Notes: generated from the letters alone by a model not told the origin. 64,000 bases of DNA from Anaeromyxobacter sp. Fw109-5 (GCF_000017505.1 NC_009675.1:2790001-2854000), one strand, 5' to 3'. Counted from the first letter of the stretch, positions 35,246-45,039 are shown. Made by a program: numbers and translations.

Positions 35246-35504
35246 GCGCGCGCATCATGCCACGCACACCCCGGCGCGGCGCCGCGCGCGCGCGCGGGAG
35301 GTCCTGCCCGGAGGTCGTTTCGCGGCGAGCTCGCGCGCCGCGCCAAGCAGGCGCCTGGCCGTCCCGTGAAGCGGGGATGGAACGAGCCCCCGATCGAGCG
35401 GGCGCAGTCGCCCGCGCCGGACGAGGCGTCGGCCGCGCCTCCGCAATCCTTGCGCACAGTGGAGGGGCCCCGAACCGCAAACGCAACGTCTGCACGAACC
35501 GCGG

Positions 35505-35510
35505 TATAAA
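35505..35510 (+). promoter_or_regulatory. Candidate -10 box for the FNR-like gene
   Basis: TATAAA lies 27 bases before the GTG at 35537. No good -35 hexamer is found 16-18 bases upstream. Two direct copies of CGAACCGC (35471-35478 and 35496-35503) flank the -35 region and might bind a regulator. Confidence 0.35.
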
Positions 35511-35536
35511 ACCCCGGGCGTACGCGGGCCTAGCTC

Positions 35537-36247
35537 GTGCAAACAGACGCCGATCAAGAAGCTGACTTCCAGCGGCGGGAGGAACTCGAGGTGCTTTCGA
35601 ACGCTCCGATCTCGGACTGCAACGCCTGCTCGCTGGGTCTTGCCTCGCAGGGACGCTGTCGCCTCACCCCCACCACGCGCGAGTCGGGCGCCACCATCTG
35701 CGCGCAGGGGGAGCGCCCGCGGACCGTGTACTTCGTCAAGGAGGGCTTCGTCGCCCTCTCCGCGGTGAGCCCCCGCGGCTCGGAGCTGCTCCTCTCGCTC
35801 CGCGGCCCGACCTCGCTGCTCTGCACCGAGTCGCTGCACGGCGAGCCGTCGCCGTTCGAGGTCCGGGCGCTGTCGCGCGTGAAGATCTGCGGCATCGGCG
35901 GCGACGCGATGTCCCAGTGGATCGGGCCCGAGAAGAGCGCAGCCCGCGTGGTGCTCGACCTCCTCCTCACCGAGTCCCGGGCCCAGCGCGACGAGGTGAA
36001 CTGGCGGCAGGGCGACTGCCTCTCGCGCGTCGCGCGGTTCGCCCTCGCGCACGCGCGGTTCCTCGCCGATCGCCCCAACGCCGTCCGCAAGCAGGTCGTC
36101 GCGCGGCTGCTGGGCATGCGCCCGGAGACCCTCTCGCGCTGCCTCACGAAGCTCGAGAAGGACGGCGTCGTCGACGCCTCGCGCGGCGTCCGCGTGCTCG
36201 ATCACCGCCGGCTGGCGGCCATCGCGATGGAAGACAACGCCGCCTGA
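35537..36247 (+). CDS. FNR/CRP-family transcriptional regulator with N-terminal cysteines
   Basis: The protein has 236 residues. N-terminal Cys28, Cys31 and Cys41, plus a central Cys at 96 or 118, resemble the four Fe-S ligands of FNR. A cyclic-nucleotide-type beta domain follows (~50-125), then a dimer helix and a C-terminal helix-turn-helix (~185-209). The recognition helix RPETLSRCL contains Glu197, Ser200 and Arg201, the ExxSR set by which FNR reads TTGAT/C half-sites. It therefore probably binds boxes like TTGAC-N4-GTCAA at 661-674. An oxygen- or NO-labile cluster is inferred from the cysteines. Divergent from moeA-mobB. The GTG start lacks a good ribosome site. Confidence 0.85.
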   Translation: MQTDADQEADFQRREELEVLSNAPISDCNACSLGLASQGRCRLTPTTRESGATICAQGERPRTVYFVKEGFVALSAVSPRGSELLLSLRGPTSLLCTESLHGEPSPFEVRALSRVKICGIGGDAMSQWIGPEKSAARVVLDLLLTESRAQRDEVNWRQGDCLSRVARFALAHARFLADRPNAVRKQVVARLLGMRPETLSRCLTKLEKDGVVDASRGVRVLDHRRLAAIAMEDNAA

Positions 36248-36295
36248 TCCCTGTTAAGAGAGGGCCGGGCCACAGAGGCGAGAAAGGACTCCCGC

Positions 36296-36505
36296 ATGTT
36301 TCCCAAGCTCGGAATGGGCGAGCTCGTCGTCATCCTGCTGATCGTCGTGATCCTGTTCGGCGCGAGCAAGCTCCCACAGCTCGGCGCTGGCCTCGGCCAG
36401 GGCATCCGCAGCTTCAAGAAGTCGTTCAGCGGCGAGGACGAGGAGAAGCCGTCCACCCCCGGCGCGACTTCCTCGGACGAGGCGTCGAAGGCCAAGCAGG
36501 CGTAG
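36296..36505 (+). CDS. tatA: Sec-independent protein translocase TatA
   Basis: A 69-residue protein with the TatA layout: a short N terminus, a transmembrane helix (~9-24, [13 protein letters not shown]), the hinge [10 protein letters not shown], an amphipathic helix, and an acidic Ser/Asp-rich tail. It forms the pore-like assembly that exports folded proteins such as cofactor-loaded redox enzymes. GAAAGGA precedes ATG 36296. tatB and tatC are not adjacent. A strong hairpin follows. Confidence 0.93.
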   Translation: MFPKLGMGELVVILLIVVILFGASKLPQLGAGLGQGIRSFKKSFSGEDEEKPSTPGATSSDEASKAKQA

Positions 36506-36550
36506 TCGCGCCAGCTCGCCCCGCTGTAACCAGATCTTGTCCACCCTCTG

Positions 36551-36579
36551 CGGGGGCGAGCGCGTCGCGTTCGCCCCCG
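36551..36579 (+). terminator. Terminator after tatA
   Basis: CGGGGGCGA pairs with TCGCCCCCG around an inner GCG/CGC pairing, starting 46 bases after the tatA stop. Weak T enrichment (CCGTTTCC) follows. The remaining ~210 bases to the next gene show nothing else recognisable. Confidence 0.7.
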
Positions 36580-36789
36580 TGCCGTTTCCGTCTCCAGAGA
36601 CCTGAGGCACGTGGCCGCATCCGCCCCTGAGAGCTCGCCGGCTGCGACTGGCAGCGGGCGACCTGGAGACGCCCCGGGCGTGTCGCGGGCCCGGGCGAGG
36701 CGGATCGCGTCCCACCTCGCCCTCACGATCGGGTCGCGCCGCGGGCATCCCCCTTGAATGGATGTAGGGCACGTACACGGGGGACAGCG

Positions 36790-37212
36790 ATGAAGCGAAT
36801 CCTGGTGGCGGTGGACGGTTCCGACTCCTCCCTCAAGGCGGCGCGCATGGCCGCGGACATCGCGCTCCGCTTCGGCGCCAAGCTGACGCTCGTCCACGTG
36901 GTACCGAAGCTGCTCCTCCCTCCCGACGTGTACGGGCTCACGATCGCCGAGGTCGAGAAGGAGCACCGCGCGTACGCCGATCGGCTGCTCGAGAAGGCGG
37001 TGGAGTCGATCGAGGAGCCCTCGGTCGAGGTCGACACGGCCGTGCTGTACGGCGCGCCCGCGGAGGCGATCGCCGAGACGGCCGCGGCGACCGACGTCGG
37101 GATGATCGTGATCGGCAGCCGGGGTCACGGCGCGGTCGCGCGGATGTTCCTCGGCAGCGTCTCGGACCGGCTCGTCCACATCAGCCCGAAGCCGGTGCTC
37201 GTGGTGCATTGA
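36790..37212 (+). CDS. Universal stress protein (UspA family)
   Basis: A 140-residue single-domain USP. It starts KRILVAVDGSDSS and carries the ATP-binding motif G-2X-G-9X-G-S/T in GSRGHGAVARMFLGSVS (~112-128), followed by SPKPVLVVH. It is therefore probably the ATP-binding type. GGGGGA lies eight bases before ATG 36790. Members respond to starvation, oxygen and redox stress. It is next to a CBS-pair protein and the globin-kinase genes, all on the plus strand, which fits a stress/redox neighbourhood. Confidence 0.92.
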   Translation: MKRILVAVDGSDSSLKAARMAADIALRFGAKLTLVHVVPKLLLPPDVYGLTIAEVEKEHRAYADRLLEKAVESIEEPSVEVDTAVLYGAPAEAIAETAAATDVGMIVIGSRGHGAVARMFLGSVSDRLVHISPKPVLVVH

Positions 37213-37365
37213 GCTCACGGGGCGGCGCCCCGGCGCGCCCGCTTCGCTCGCGGGAGCGGCGCCCTTCGCCGCACCGCCTCCTCGTCGCTGGCGGAGCTCT
37301 CGCTCGTGCTCTCCTCGCCCGACGCGTCTGGAGGTCCCCCGACGGTCGTGCCAGAATCGACCCCC

Positions 37366-37806
37366 ATGATCTCGGTCGCCGACTTCATGTCGAAGGATCT
37401 CGTCACCGTGGGCGAGTCCGACGACCTCGCGCTCGCGGAGTCCCTGCTCCGCCTGAGCGGCATCCGCCACCTCCCCGTCGTCAAGGACGGCCGCCTCGTC
37501 GGGCTCGTCACCCAGCGTGACGTGCTCCGCTCCGGCCAGTCCGGCCGGTCCGGCGCGAGGACGCTGGCGGTGTCGGAGGTCATGACGCGCGACCTCACCA
37601 CCGTCCGCCCGGCCACGGCGCTCTCCCAGGCGGCGCGCCTCATGCTGGAGCGCAAGTACGGGTGCCTGCCGGTCTGCGACGAGGAGGGGCGCCTCGTGGG
37701 CATCGTCACGGAGGCCGACTTCGTCCGCTTCGCCGCCGACGTGGTGCGCGACCTCGACCTCGTCGCAGACGCGGTGCGGGCTCAGGAGCGCGCCGGCCGC
37801 GCTTGA
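37366..37806 (+). CDS. Tandem CBS-domain protein
   Basis: A 146-residue protein made of two CBS domains (residues ~3-58 and ~68-125; repeated VxDFMSKDLVTV / VSEVMTRDLTTV and LPVVKDGRLVG / LPVCDEEGRLVG). Stand-alone CBS pairs bind AMP, ATP, SAM or NADH and act as energy or redox sensors of partner proteins. The partner here is unknown. ATG 37366 starts directly before the first CBS strand. It lies 154 bases after the universal stress gene and 98 before the globin kinase. Confidence 0.85.
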   Translation: MISVADFMSKDLVTVGESDDLALAESLLRLSGIRHLPVVKDGRLVGLVTQRDVLRSGQSGRSGARTLAVSEVMTRDLTTVRPATALSQAARLMLERKYGCLPVCDEEGRLVGIVTEADFVRFAADVVRDLDLVADAVRAQERAGRA

Positions 37807-37878
37807 GCCGCCCCCCTCCCCCCCCCGACGACGCGCTGCGTCCAGCGACCTGGGGACCGGCGCCGGGCCGTCCGCCCG

Positions 37879-37906
37879 TTGACCGGCGGGGGGCGCGCGC
37901 TTAGAT
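37879..37906 (+). promoter_or_regulatory. Possible promoter of the globin-kinase operon
   Basis: TTGACC at 37879-37884 and TTAGAT at 37901-37906 are spaced 16 bases. The -10 overlaps the ATG at 37905. If real, transcription would start near 37914, at an in-frame GTG (codon 4), giving a leaderless mRNA. Tentative. Confidence 0.3.
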
Positions 37907-39053
37907 GACCGGCGTGCCCGAGACTGTGTTCGAGGAGCTGAAGCGGTACGTCGGCTGGGGCGATGGGGACGAGCGGGCGCTCCGCAGCCTCCACGGCGCG
38001 GCCGCCCCTCACTTCCCGCGGCTCGCCGAGGAGTTCTACGATCGCATCCTCGGACACGAGGGCGCGCGCACTGCCCTCGTCGGCGGCGAGAGCCAGGTCG
38101 GCCACCTGAAGGTCACGATGATCGCGTGGCTGGACGAGCTGCTCGGCGGCCCGTGGGACGAGGCGTACTGGGACCGGCGCTACCGCATCGGGCGCGTCCA
38201 CGTCCGGATCGGGCTGCCTCAGCACTACATGTTCGGCGCGATGAACGTGCACCGCACCGGGCTCGCGCGCCTCGCCTACGAGCGCTTCCACGGGGATCCC
38301 CCGGAGCTCGAGCGGGTGCGCAACGCGCTCGGGAAGGTGCTCGACCTCGAGCTGGCGGTCATGCTGCACACCTACCGGGAGGACCTCCTCGCGCAGCAGG
38401 CGCGCGTCGAGCGACTCTCGACCTTCGGGCAGCTCGTCGGATCGATCGGCCACGACCTCCGCAACCCGCTCGGCGTCATCGAGACGTCGCTCTACATCCT
38501 CCGCACGCGCACCGGCGAGGACGAGCGCGCCCGCAAGCACCTCGACCGCATCGGCGAGCAGCTCGGCGTGGCGAACGGGATCATCACCAACCTGCTCGAC
38601 ATGATCCGTGACCGGCCGCTCGCGCGCGAGCCCGTCGAGCTCGCGGCCGTGGTGGGCGGGGCGGCGGAGTCGGTGAGGCGCCCCACGGGCGTGTCGCTGG
38701 CGCTGGAGGGGCTCGACGCCCTGCCGCCGGTGGAGGGCGATCCGGGCCAGCTGCGCCAGGTGTTCGTCAACCTGCTCGAGAACGCCGTGTTCGCGGCGTC
38801 GCCAGAGGGCGTGGTCGCCGTGCGCGCCAGCCGCGCGGACGGGCTCGTCGCGCTCGACGTGGAGGACTCCGGGCCCGGGGTCGACCCCGCCACGCGCCGC
38901 CGCCTCTTCGAGCCGCTCATCACCACCAAGGACAAGGGCATCGGCCTCGGGCTCGCGCTCGTGAAGCGGATCGCGGAGCGCCATGGGGGCACGGTCGAGT
39001 ACTCCGACCGGCCCGGCGGCGGCGCCCGCTTCACCGTCCGCCTGCCCGCCTGA
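37905..39053 (+). CDS. Globin-coupled heme oxygen-sensor histidine kinase (AfGcHK type)
   Basis: The protein has 382 residues. Residues ~1-160 are a sensor globin with proximal heme ligand His99 (GRVHVRIG) and distal Tyr45 (EEFYDR). The kinase follows with phospho-acceptor His183 ([12 protein letters not shown]), then the ATPase with N, G1 and G2 boxes ([24 protein letters not shown]). All three numbered residues coincide with AfGcHK of Anaeromyxobacter sp. Fw109-5. In that protein oxygen or related ligand binding to the heme raises autophosphorylation. First gene of a three-gene operon; the response regulator starts 19 bases downstream. It is cytoplasmic, with no membrane segment. Confidence 0.97.
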
Positions 39054-39072
39054 GCCTCCGGAGCCGCCACGA

Positions 39073-39789
39073 ATGCGCCGTTACCTGATCGTCGACGACA
39101 ACCGCGACTTCGCCGAGAACCTCGCCGAGATCCTGCGCGACGGCGGCGACGAGGTCGCCATCGCGGAGAACGGGCAGGAGGCGCTCGCGCTCGCGCGGAA
39201 GACGCGCTTCGACGCGCTGCTCACCGACATGCGCATGCCGCTCATGGGCGGGGCGGAGCTCGTGCACGAGCTCCGGCGCATCGACCCGGGCGCCGCCGCC
39301 ATGGTCATCACCGCCCACGTGGCCGACGACGCGCTCGAGGCCGCCCGGCGCGAGGGGCTCCTCGCGGTCCTGCCCAAGCCGGTCGCGGTGCCCCGGATCC
39401 TCGATCTCCTCGCGGCGGCGCGCCGCGACGGGCTGGTCGCGGTGGTCGAGGACGACTCGCGCATGTCCGACAACCTCTGCGAGGCGCTCCGCGGGCGGGG
39501 CTTCGCCGCGGTCACGGCGGCGTCGGTGACCGAGACCGAGCGGCTCGGCCCGGTCGAGCCCTTCTGCGCGCTCGTCGACCTGCGCGTCCCCGGCGGCGCG
39601 GACGGCGACGCGCTGCGCCGCCTCCGCGAGCGGTTCCCCGGGCTGCCGGTGATCGTCGTCACCGGCACCCACGAGGTCCCGCCGGTCCCGCACCAGGGGT
39701 ACTTCACGAAGCCGTTCGACACCGCCGAGCTCCTCTCGGCGGTCGAGCGCCTCCATCGCGAGCGCGGGCAGACGGTGGTCCCCGAATGA
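39073..39789 (+). CDS. Double-receiver response regulator, partner of the globin kinase
   Basis: A 238-residue protein of two receiver domains and no output domain. Receiver 1 (~1-118) has DD8/9, phospho-acceptor Asp52 and Lys102. Receiver 2 (~121-235) has EDD126-128, Asp169 and a TKPF lysine near 218. Asp52 and Asp169 match the sites described for the AfGcHK partner. Lacking DNA-binding or enzyme domains, it must pass phosphate on or act by protein contact. Its stop overlaps the start of the next kinase gene by four bases (ATGA), implying translational coupling. Confidence 0.95.
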   Translation: MRRYLIVDDNRDFAENLAEILRDGGDEVAIAENGQEALALARKTRFDALLTDMRMPLMGGAELVHELRRIDPGAAAMVITAHVADDALEAARREGLLAVLPKPVAVPRILDLLAAARRDGLVAVVEDDSRMSDNLCEALRGRGFAAVTAASVTETERLGPVEPFCALVDLRVPGGADGDALRRLRERFPGLPVIVVTGTHEVPPVPHQGYFTKPFDTAELLSAVERLHRERGQTVVPE

Positions 39790-40913
39790 AGAGCGCCCCG
39801 AAGCCGAAGCCCGCGCGCATCCTCGTCGTCGACGACAACGCGGGGCTCGTCGACAACCTCTGCGAGATCCTGGACGGCGCGGGGTACCGCGCGCGCGGCG
39901 CGGGATCCTGCCGGGAGGCGCTGGAGAGCGCACGCGACGGGTTCGACGTCGCCCTCGTGGACCTGCGCCTGCCCGACGGCGACGGCACCGCGCTCGCGCC
40001 GCAGCTCAAGGATCTGTCGCCCGACGGCGAGGTCGTGCTCCTCACCGGCTTCGCCACGCTCGAGTCCGCCGTGGCGGCGGTCCGCGCCGGCGCCTGCGCC
40101 TACCTCGTGAAGCCCTGCGCCACCCAGGAGCTGCTCGTCACGGTCGAGCAGGCGATGCGGCAGGTGCGCCTCCACGTGGAGAAGCGCGACCTCTCGCGGC
40201 GGGCCCAGATGGCCGAGAAGCTCGCCGCGGTCGGCACCATGACGGCAGGGCTCTCGCACGAGATCCGCAACCCCCTGAACGCCGCCGCCCTGCAGCTCTC
40301 GGTGCTGGAGCGGCGCGTCCAGCGGCTCGAGAAGTCGGCGCAGGGGGCGCTGCTCGAGCCGCTCACGCTCGTGCGCGACGAGATCCGCCGGCTCGATCAC
40401 ATCCTCGAGGACTTCCTCCAGTTCGCCCGGCCGCGCGAGTTCGTGGCGAAGCCGGTCGAGGTGGGAGTGCTCGTGAACCGCGTGCTCGACCTGCTGGGGG
40501 CGCAGGCCGAGCGGCGCGCGGTCCGGCTCGAGCGCGACCTCGAGACCGTGGCGGCGGTCGCCGGCGACGAGGAGCGCCTGCGCCAGGTGCTCGTGAACTT
40601 CGGCCTGAACGCGCTGGAGGCGGTGAAGGACGGGGGCCTCGTGCGCGTGTCCTGCCGCGAGGCGCCTCCGGCGAGCGGGCGGCCCGACGGCCCGCGCCAG
40701 GTGGCCATCGTGATCGACGACGACGGGCCGGGCGTGCCGGCCGAGTCGCGCGACCGCATCTTCGAGCCCTTCTTCACGACCAAGGCGAAGGGCTCGGGCC
40801 TCGGCCTCTCCATCGTGCACGCCATCGTGACCCAGCACGGCGGCACGATCACGGTGTCCGAGTCGCCCGAGGGCGGCGCGCGCTTCACGCTCGAGCTGCC
40901 CCAGACGCGCTGA
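39786..40913 (+). CDS. Receiver-histidine kinase hybrid of the globin-sensor operon
   Basis: The protein has 375 residues. An N-terminal receiver (~10-125, phospho-acceptor Asp59, Lys109) is followed by a HisKA domain with His158 (GLSHEIRNPLN) and a HATPase_c domain (NFGLNALEA, DDDGPGVP, GSGLGLSIV). No membrane segments. The receiver-first order suggests that phosphate or the state of the upstream regulator controls this kinase. Together the three genes form a cytoplasmic relay without a transcription output. The NtrC-type regulator encoded convergently at 41554-42996 is a possible final target. Confidence 0.9.
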   Translation: MKSAPKPKPARILVVDDNAGLVDNLCEILDGAGYRARGAGSCREALESARDGFDVALVDLRLPDGDGTALAPQLKDLSPDGEVVLLTGFATLESAVAAVRAGACAYLVKPCATQELLVTVEQAMRQVRLHVEKRDLSRRAQMAEKLAAVGTMTAGLSHEIRNPLNAAALQLSVLERRVQRLEKSAQGALLEPLTLVRDEIRRLDHILEDFLQFARPREFVAKPVEVGVLVNRVLDLLGAQAERRAVRLERDLETVAAVAGDEERLRQVLVNFGLNALEAVKDGGLVRVSCREAPPASGRPDGPRQVAIVIDDDGPGVPAESRDRIFEPFFTTKAKGSGLGLSIVHAIVTQHGGTITVSESPEGGARFTLELPQTR

Positions 40914-41002
40914 GGGGCGCGCGCTCGCCGGCGCTTCGTCGCCCGCGGCGCGCACCCGGCTTTCGCGGCCCGCGGGCGGGAACCGTGATCTAGAGTCCGC
41001 GC

Positions 41003-41521
41003 ATGCACCGCTTCCGCGCTCCCTGGGATCGCGCTCTCCGCTTCACGAGCGCGCTCGCGCTGGCCGTCCTCGCTGCGGCGGCCGGAACGACCCTCCTCAC
41101 GGCCGCCCGCCAGGGCTGGCGCCCGGCCCTCGTCGCCCTCTCGATCCTCGTCGCGCTCGTCCCGCTCGCCGTGTGGGCCCTCGCGCCGCGGGAGTTCGTG
41201 ATCGGCGCGGGGTTCCTCCGCGTGGAGCGGAACGCCTGGCCGGCCCGCCTCGTGCCGCTGCGCGCGATCACCGCGGCGGAGCCCCTCGCGCCGGCGGCGA
41301 TGCGGGGCGCGCTGCGGCTCCTCGGCACGAGCGGTCTCTTCGGGCACTACGGGCTGTTCCGCTCGCGCGCGCTCGGGCGGTTCCGGATGTACGCGACGCG
41401 CGGCTCGGGGCTCGTCCTCGTGCGCGCCGGGACCGTGCAGTACGTCCTCTCGCCGGACCGCCCCGAGGCCTTCCTCGCCACCCTCGCGGCGTCCACGGCC
41501 GCCGCCCCGCGCGGCGGCTAG
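41003..41521 (+). CDS. Bacterial PH-domain-like membrane protein
   Basis: A 172-residue product. Two transmembrane helices (~13-35 and ~42-61) are followed by a beta-rich domain (EFVIGAGFLRVERNAWPARLVPLRAIT... GLVLVRAGTVQYVLSPDRPEAFLATL). This fits bacterial PH-like (DUF1648/PH_10-type) modules. Function is unknown; such proteins may sense envelope state. It begins 89 bases after the hybrid kinase and converges on the NtrC-like gene with a 32-base gap. A linked role with the kinases cannot be shown. Confidence 0.6.
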   Translation: MHRFRAPWDRALRFTSALALAVLAAAAGTTLLTAARQGWRPALVALSILVALVPLAVWALAPREFVIGAGFLRVERNAWPARLVPLRAITAAEPLAPAAMRGALRLLGTSGLFGHYGLFRSRALGRFRMYATRGSGLVLVRAGTVQYVLSPDRPEAFLATLAASTAAAPRGG

Positions 41522-41553
41522 CGCCGACGCGCCGCGGGCCCGCGCGGCGGGCC

Positions 41554-42996
<1,443 letters not shown>

Positions 42997-43122
42997 CGTT
43001 CTCCCTCAGCCAAGCGCAAACCGTGCAGGACGCCGCAGGTTATGCATGATTCCGGGCCCGAGATCCACCGTATCTCTCGCCCCAAGTTCCCGGACCGACG
43101 GGGTAAAGGCGCTCGACGCCGC

Positions 43123-43800
43123 TCACGCGCCGTCCGCCGGCAGCGAACCGGCACCCTCGACCCTCCCGAGCCGATCGTAGGGCCTCCAGCGGAACCGCGC
43201 GCCGAGCGACTCGGCCACGCGCCGGCAGGCCTCCTCCGACAGGCCCGGAAGCGCGACGGCGCTCGCCGCCACGTCCGGGATGCAGCGCACCGCGCTGCGC
43301 ATGAAGTCCTTCACGGCCTCGTACGCCGACTCGCCGTAGCGGCTCGGACAGCTCCGCGCGTACGTGGCCGCGTCCGGCGCGTTCAGCGACACCGACACGG
43401 CGGTGATCCCGGCCTCCGCGAGCGCCGGCGGAACGTCCAGGCCCTCGCGGAGGCTCGCGAGCCCGTCGGTGTCCAGCCGGACGCGGGCGACGCCCGCCGC
43501 GCGGAGCCGGCGCGTGAGCTCGAGGAGCACCTCGAGCCGGCGCGTGGGCTCGCCGAGGCCGGTGAAGACCACCTCGGAGCGACCCTCGAGACCGGCGCGG
43601 ATCGCGGCGGTCCAGACCTCGTCGGCGCTGGGGTTCCGGGCGAGCCGCAGATCGAATCCGCCGACGATCCAGTCGTCGTCGCGGATCTTCGGGCAGAAGA
43701 CGCACGCCAGGGTGCAGCCGCTCGTGAGGTTCAGGTAGAGCGCGTCTCCCAGAGGATAGGCGAGCGTCGGTGCGCGCTGCTGTGAGGTGTCCTCGACCAC
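43123..43800 (-). CDS. TatD-linked radical SAM protein
   Basis: A 225-residue radical SAM protein with the cluster motif CxxxCxxC at Cys29, Cys33 and Cys36 (CTLACVFC), preceded by LGDALYLNLTSG. FTGLGEPTRRLEVLLELT and VRLDTDGLASLREG follow. This is the compact family that usually sits beside tatD (TIGR04038). Here tatD lies about 3.8 kb away (47566-48345), so the link is loosened. Substrate unknown. The GTG at 43800 directly precedes the domain. Confidence 0.82.
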   Translation of the reverse strand: MVEDTSQQRAPTLAYPLGDALYLNLTSGCTLACVFCPKIRDDDWIVGGFDLRLARNPSADEVWTAAIRAGLEGRSEVVFTGLGEPTRRLEVLLELTRRLRAAGVARVRLDTDGLASLREGLDVPPALAEAGITAVSVSLNAPDAATYARSCPSRYGESAYEAVKDFMRSAVRCIPDVAASAVALPGLSEEACRRVAESLGARFRWRPYDRLGRVEGAGSLPADGA

Positions 43801-43923
43801 GCGGGCGTGGAATAGCAGGCCCCAGCCGGGGACGCCACAGGCGCGCGACGTCGGAGGGCCTCTTCACCTCAACCGCTGGCAAGGACCCGAGCATTTCACG
43901 CGAGTCGCCCTCGCACGCAGCCG

Positions 43924-44232
43924 TCAGTCGACGAGGTGCGCGTGTCCGCTGCAGGCGAGGCAGTAGCGGGCCTCGGGGATGGCGCGGAGACGCTGCAGGC
44001 CCAGAGGCCCGCCGCAGTTCAGGCAGCAGCCGTAGCAGCCCTCCTGGATGCGGAGCAGCGCGTCATCGATGTCGGCGAGCTCCCGGCGTGCGAGCTCGGA
44101 GACCGGCTCGGGCATGGCCTCGTAGTCCGCCCAGTGCGCGGCGGGATCCGCAGCGGCCTGGGCCGTTCCGTGGCTGAGCGCGCGGCGGCGCCTGAGGAGG
44201 ACCTCACGCGCCTCCGCCTCGATCCGACTCAT
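43924..44232 (-). CDS. DksA/TraR-family zinc-finger protein
   Basis: A 102-residue protein. The N-terminal two-thirds are helical (probable coiled-coil hairpin). The C-terminal C4 zinc finger uses Cys70, Cys73, Cys91 and Cys94 in the pattern YGCCLNCGGPLG...RLRAIPEARYCLAC. Such proteins enter the RNA polymerase secondary channel, but the acidic DxxDxA tip of DksA is not evident, so it is more like TraR/YbiI. ATG 44232 is preferred, with AAAAGG nine or so bases upstream; GTG 44250 is possible. A 26-base palindrome lies directly upstream. Confidence 0.8.
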   Translation of the reverse strand: MSRIEAEAREVLLRRRRALSHGTAQAAADPAAHWADYEAMPEPVSELARRELADIDDALLRIQEGCYGCCLNCGGPLGLQRLRAIPEARYCLACSGHAHLVD

Positions 44233-44243
44233 GGGGGTCGGCC

Positions 44244-44269
44244 TTTTCACGAGGCGTGCCTCGTGAAAA
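44244..44269 (-). promoter_or_regulatory. Perfect palindrome at the start of the DksA/TraR-like gene
   Basis: Two 12-base arms, TTTTCACGAGGC and GCCTCGTGAAAA, flank a 2-base centre (GT). The symmetry is perfect. It lies 11 to 37 bases upstream of ATG 44232, so it overlaps the leader or promoter. As RNA it could form a 7-bp hairpin with a 4-base loop. A repressor site is the simplest reading. Confidence 0.6.
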
Positions 44270-44385
44270 CCCGCGTGATCTCGCGCGGAAACCCGCCAGA
44301 CTTTGCGTTCGGGCGATCCTCGGACGCACGCCTTGCGCAGCAGCCGGGGGCCGAGCGTGCCCCATGACGCCAGCGTGGAGGCCAG

Positions 44386-45039
44386 TCACCCGAGCTCGAG
44401 CTGCGAGGAGCCCCGCAGCGTGACCCCCGCTCGGGCGAAGGCGTCATCGACCCGCGCCCGGCGGTCCGGGAAGACGGCGCGCGTGAGGTCGTCGAGCACG
44501 ATCACCTCGAAGCCCTCCGCCGCGCCGTCCTGGGCCGACCACAGGACGCAGAAGTCTCGCGCCAGGCCGCACACGAACACCCGCCGCGCGCCGCGCGCGG
44601 CGAGCCAGGCCCCGAGCCCGGTGGTCGGGCGGCGCCGGTCCGGCCCGACGTTCTCACGAAAGGCGCTGTAGGAGTCCACGTCGAGGCGCGTGCCCTTGCG
44701 CAGGATGAGCGTCGCGGCGGCGTCGGGGAAGGCGGGGTGGAGGGCCGCGCCGCGCGTGCCCTGGACGCAGTGGTCCGGCCAGAGCTCCTGCGGCCCCTGG
44801 CTCAGCGCGATGGTCTCGAACGGCTTCGCGCCGGGGTGGGCGGACGCGAAGGAGACGTGTCCGGGCGGATGCCAGTCCTGCGTGGCGACGACCGTGGTGA
44901 ACGCCGGCGCGAGCCGGGCGATCGGCGCCACGATCTCGTCGCCGCCTGCGACGGCGAGCGCGCCGCCGGGCAGGAAGTCGTGCTGCAGGTCCACGGCGAG
45001 GAGCACGTCGTGCTCGCGATCGATCCGCATGGAGCTCAT
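44386..45039 (-). CDS. pncA: Nicotinamidase
   Basis: A 217-residue isochorismatase-fold amidase. The catalytic triad is Asp17 (DLQHDF), Lys115 (ILRKGT) and Cys164 (CGLARDFCV). Metal ligands are Asp55, His57 and His90 (DWHPPGH, WPDHCVQGT). It converts nicotinamide to nicotinate for NAD salvage and can also cleave pyrazinamide. ATG 45039 and an internal ATG three codons later are both possible. A single gene, divergent from the YhaM-like gene. Confidence 0.93.
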   Translation of the reverse strand: MSSMRIDREHDVLLAVDLQHDFLPGGALAVAGGDEIVAPIARLAPAFTTVVATQDWHPPGHVSFASAHPGAKPFETIALSQGPQELWPDHCVQGTRGAALHPAFPDAAATLILRKGTRLDVDSYSAFRENVGPDRRRPTTGLGAWLAARGARRVFVCGLARDFCVLWSAQDGAAEGFEVIVLDDLTRAVFPDRRARVDDAFARAGVTLRGSSQLELG

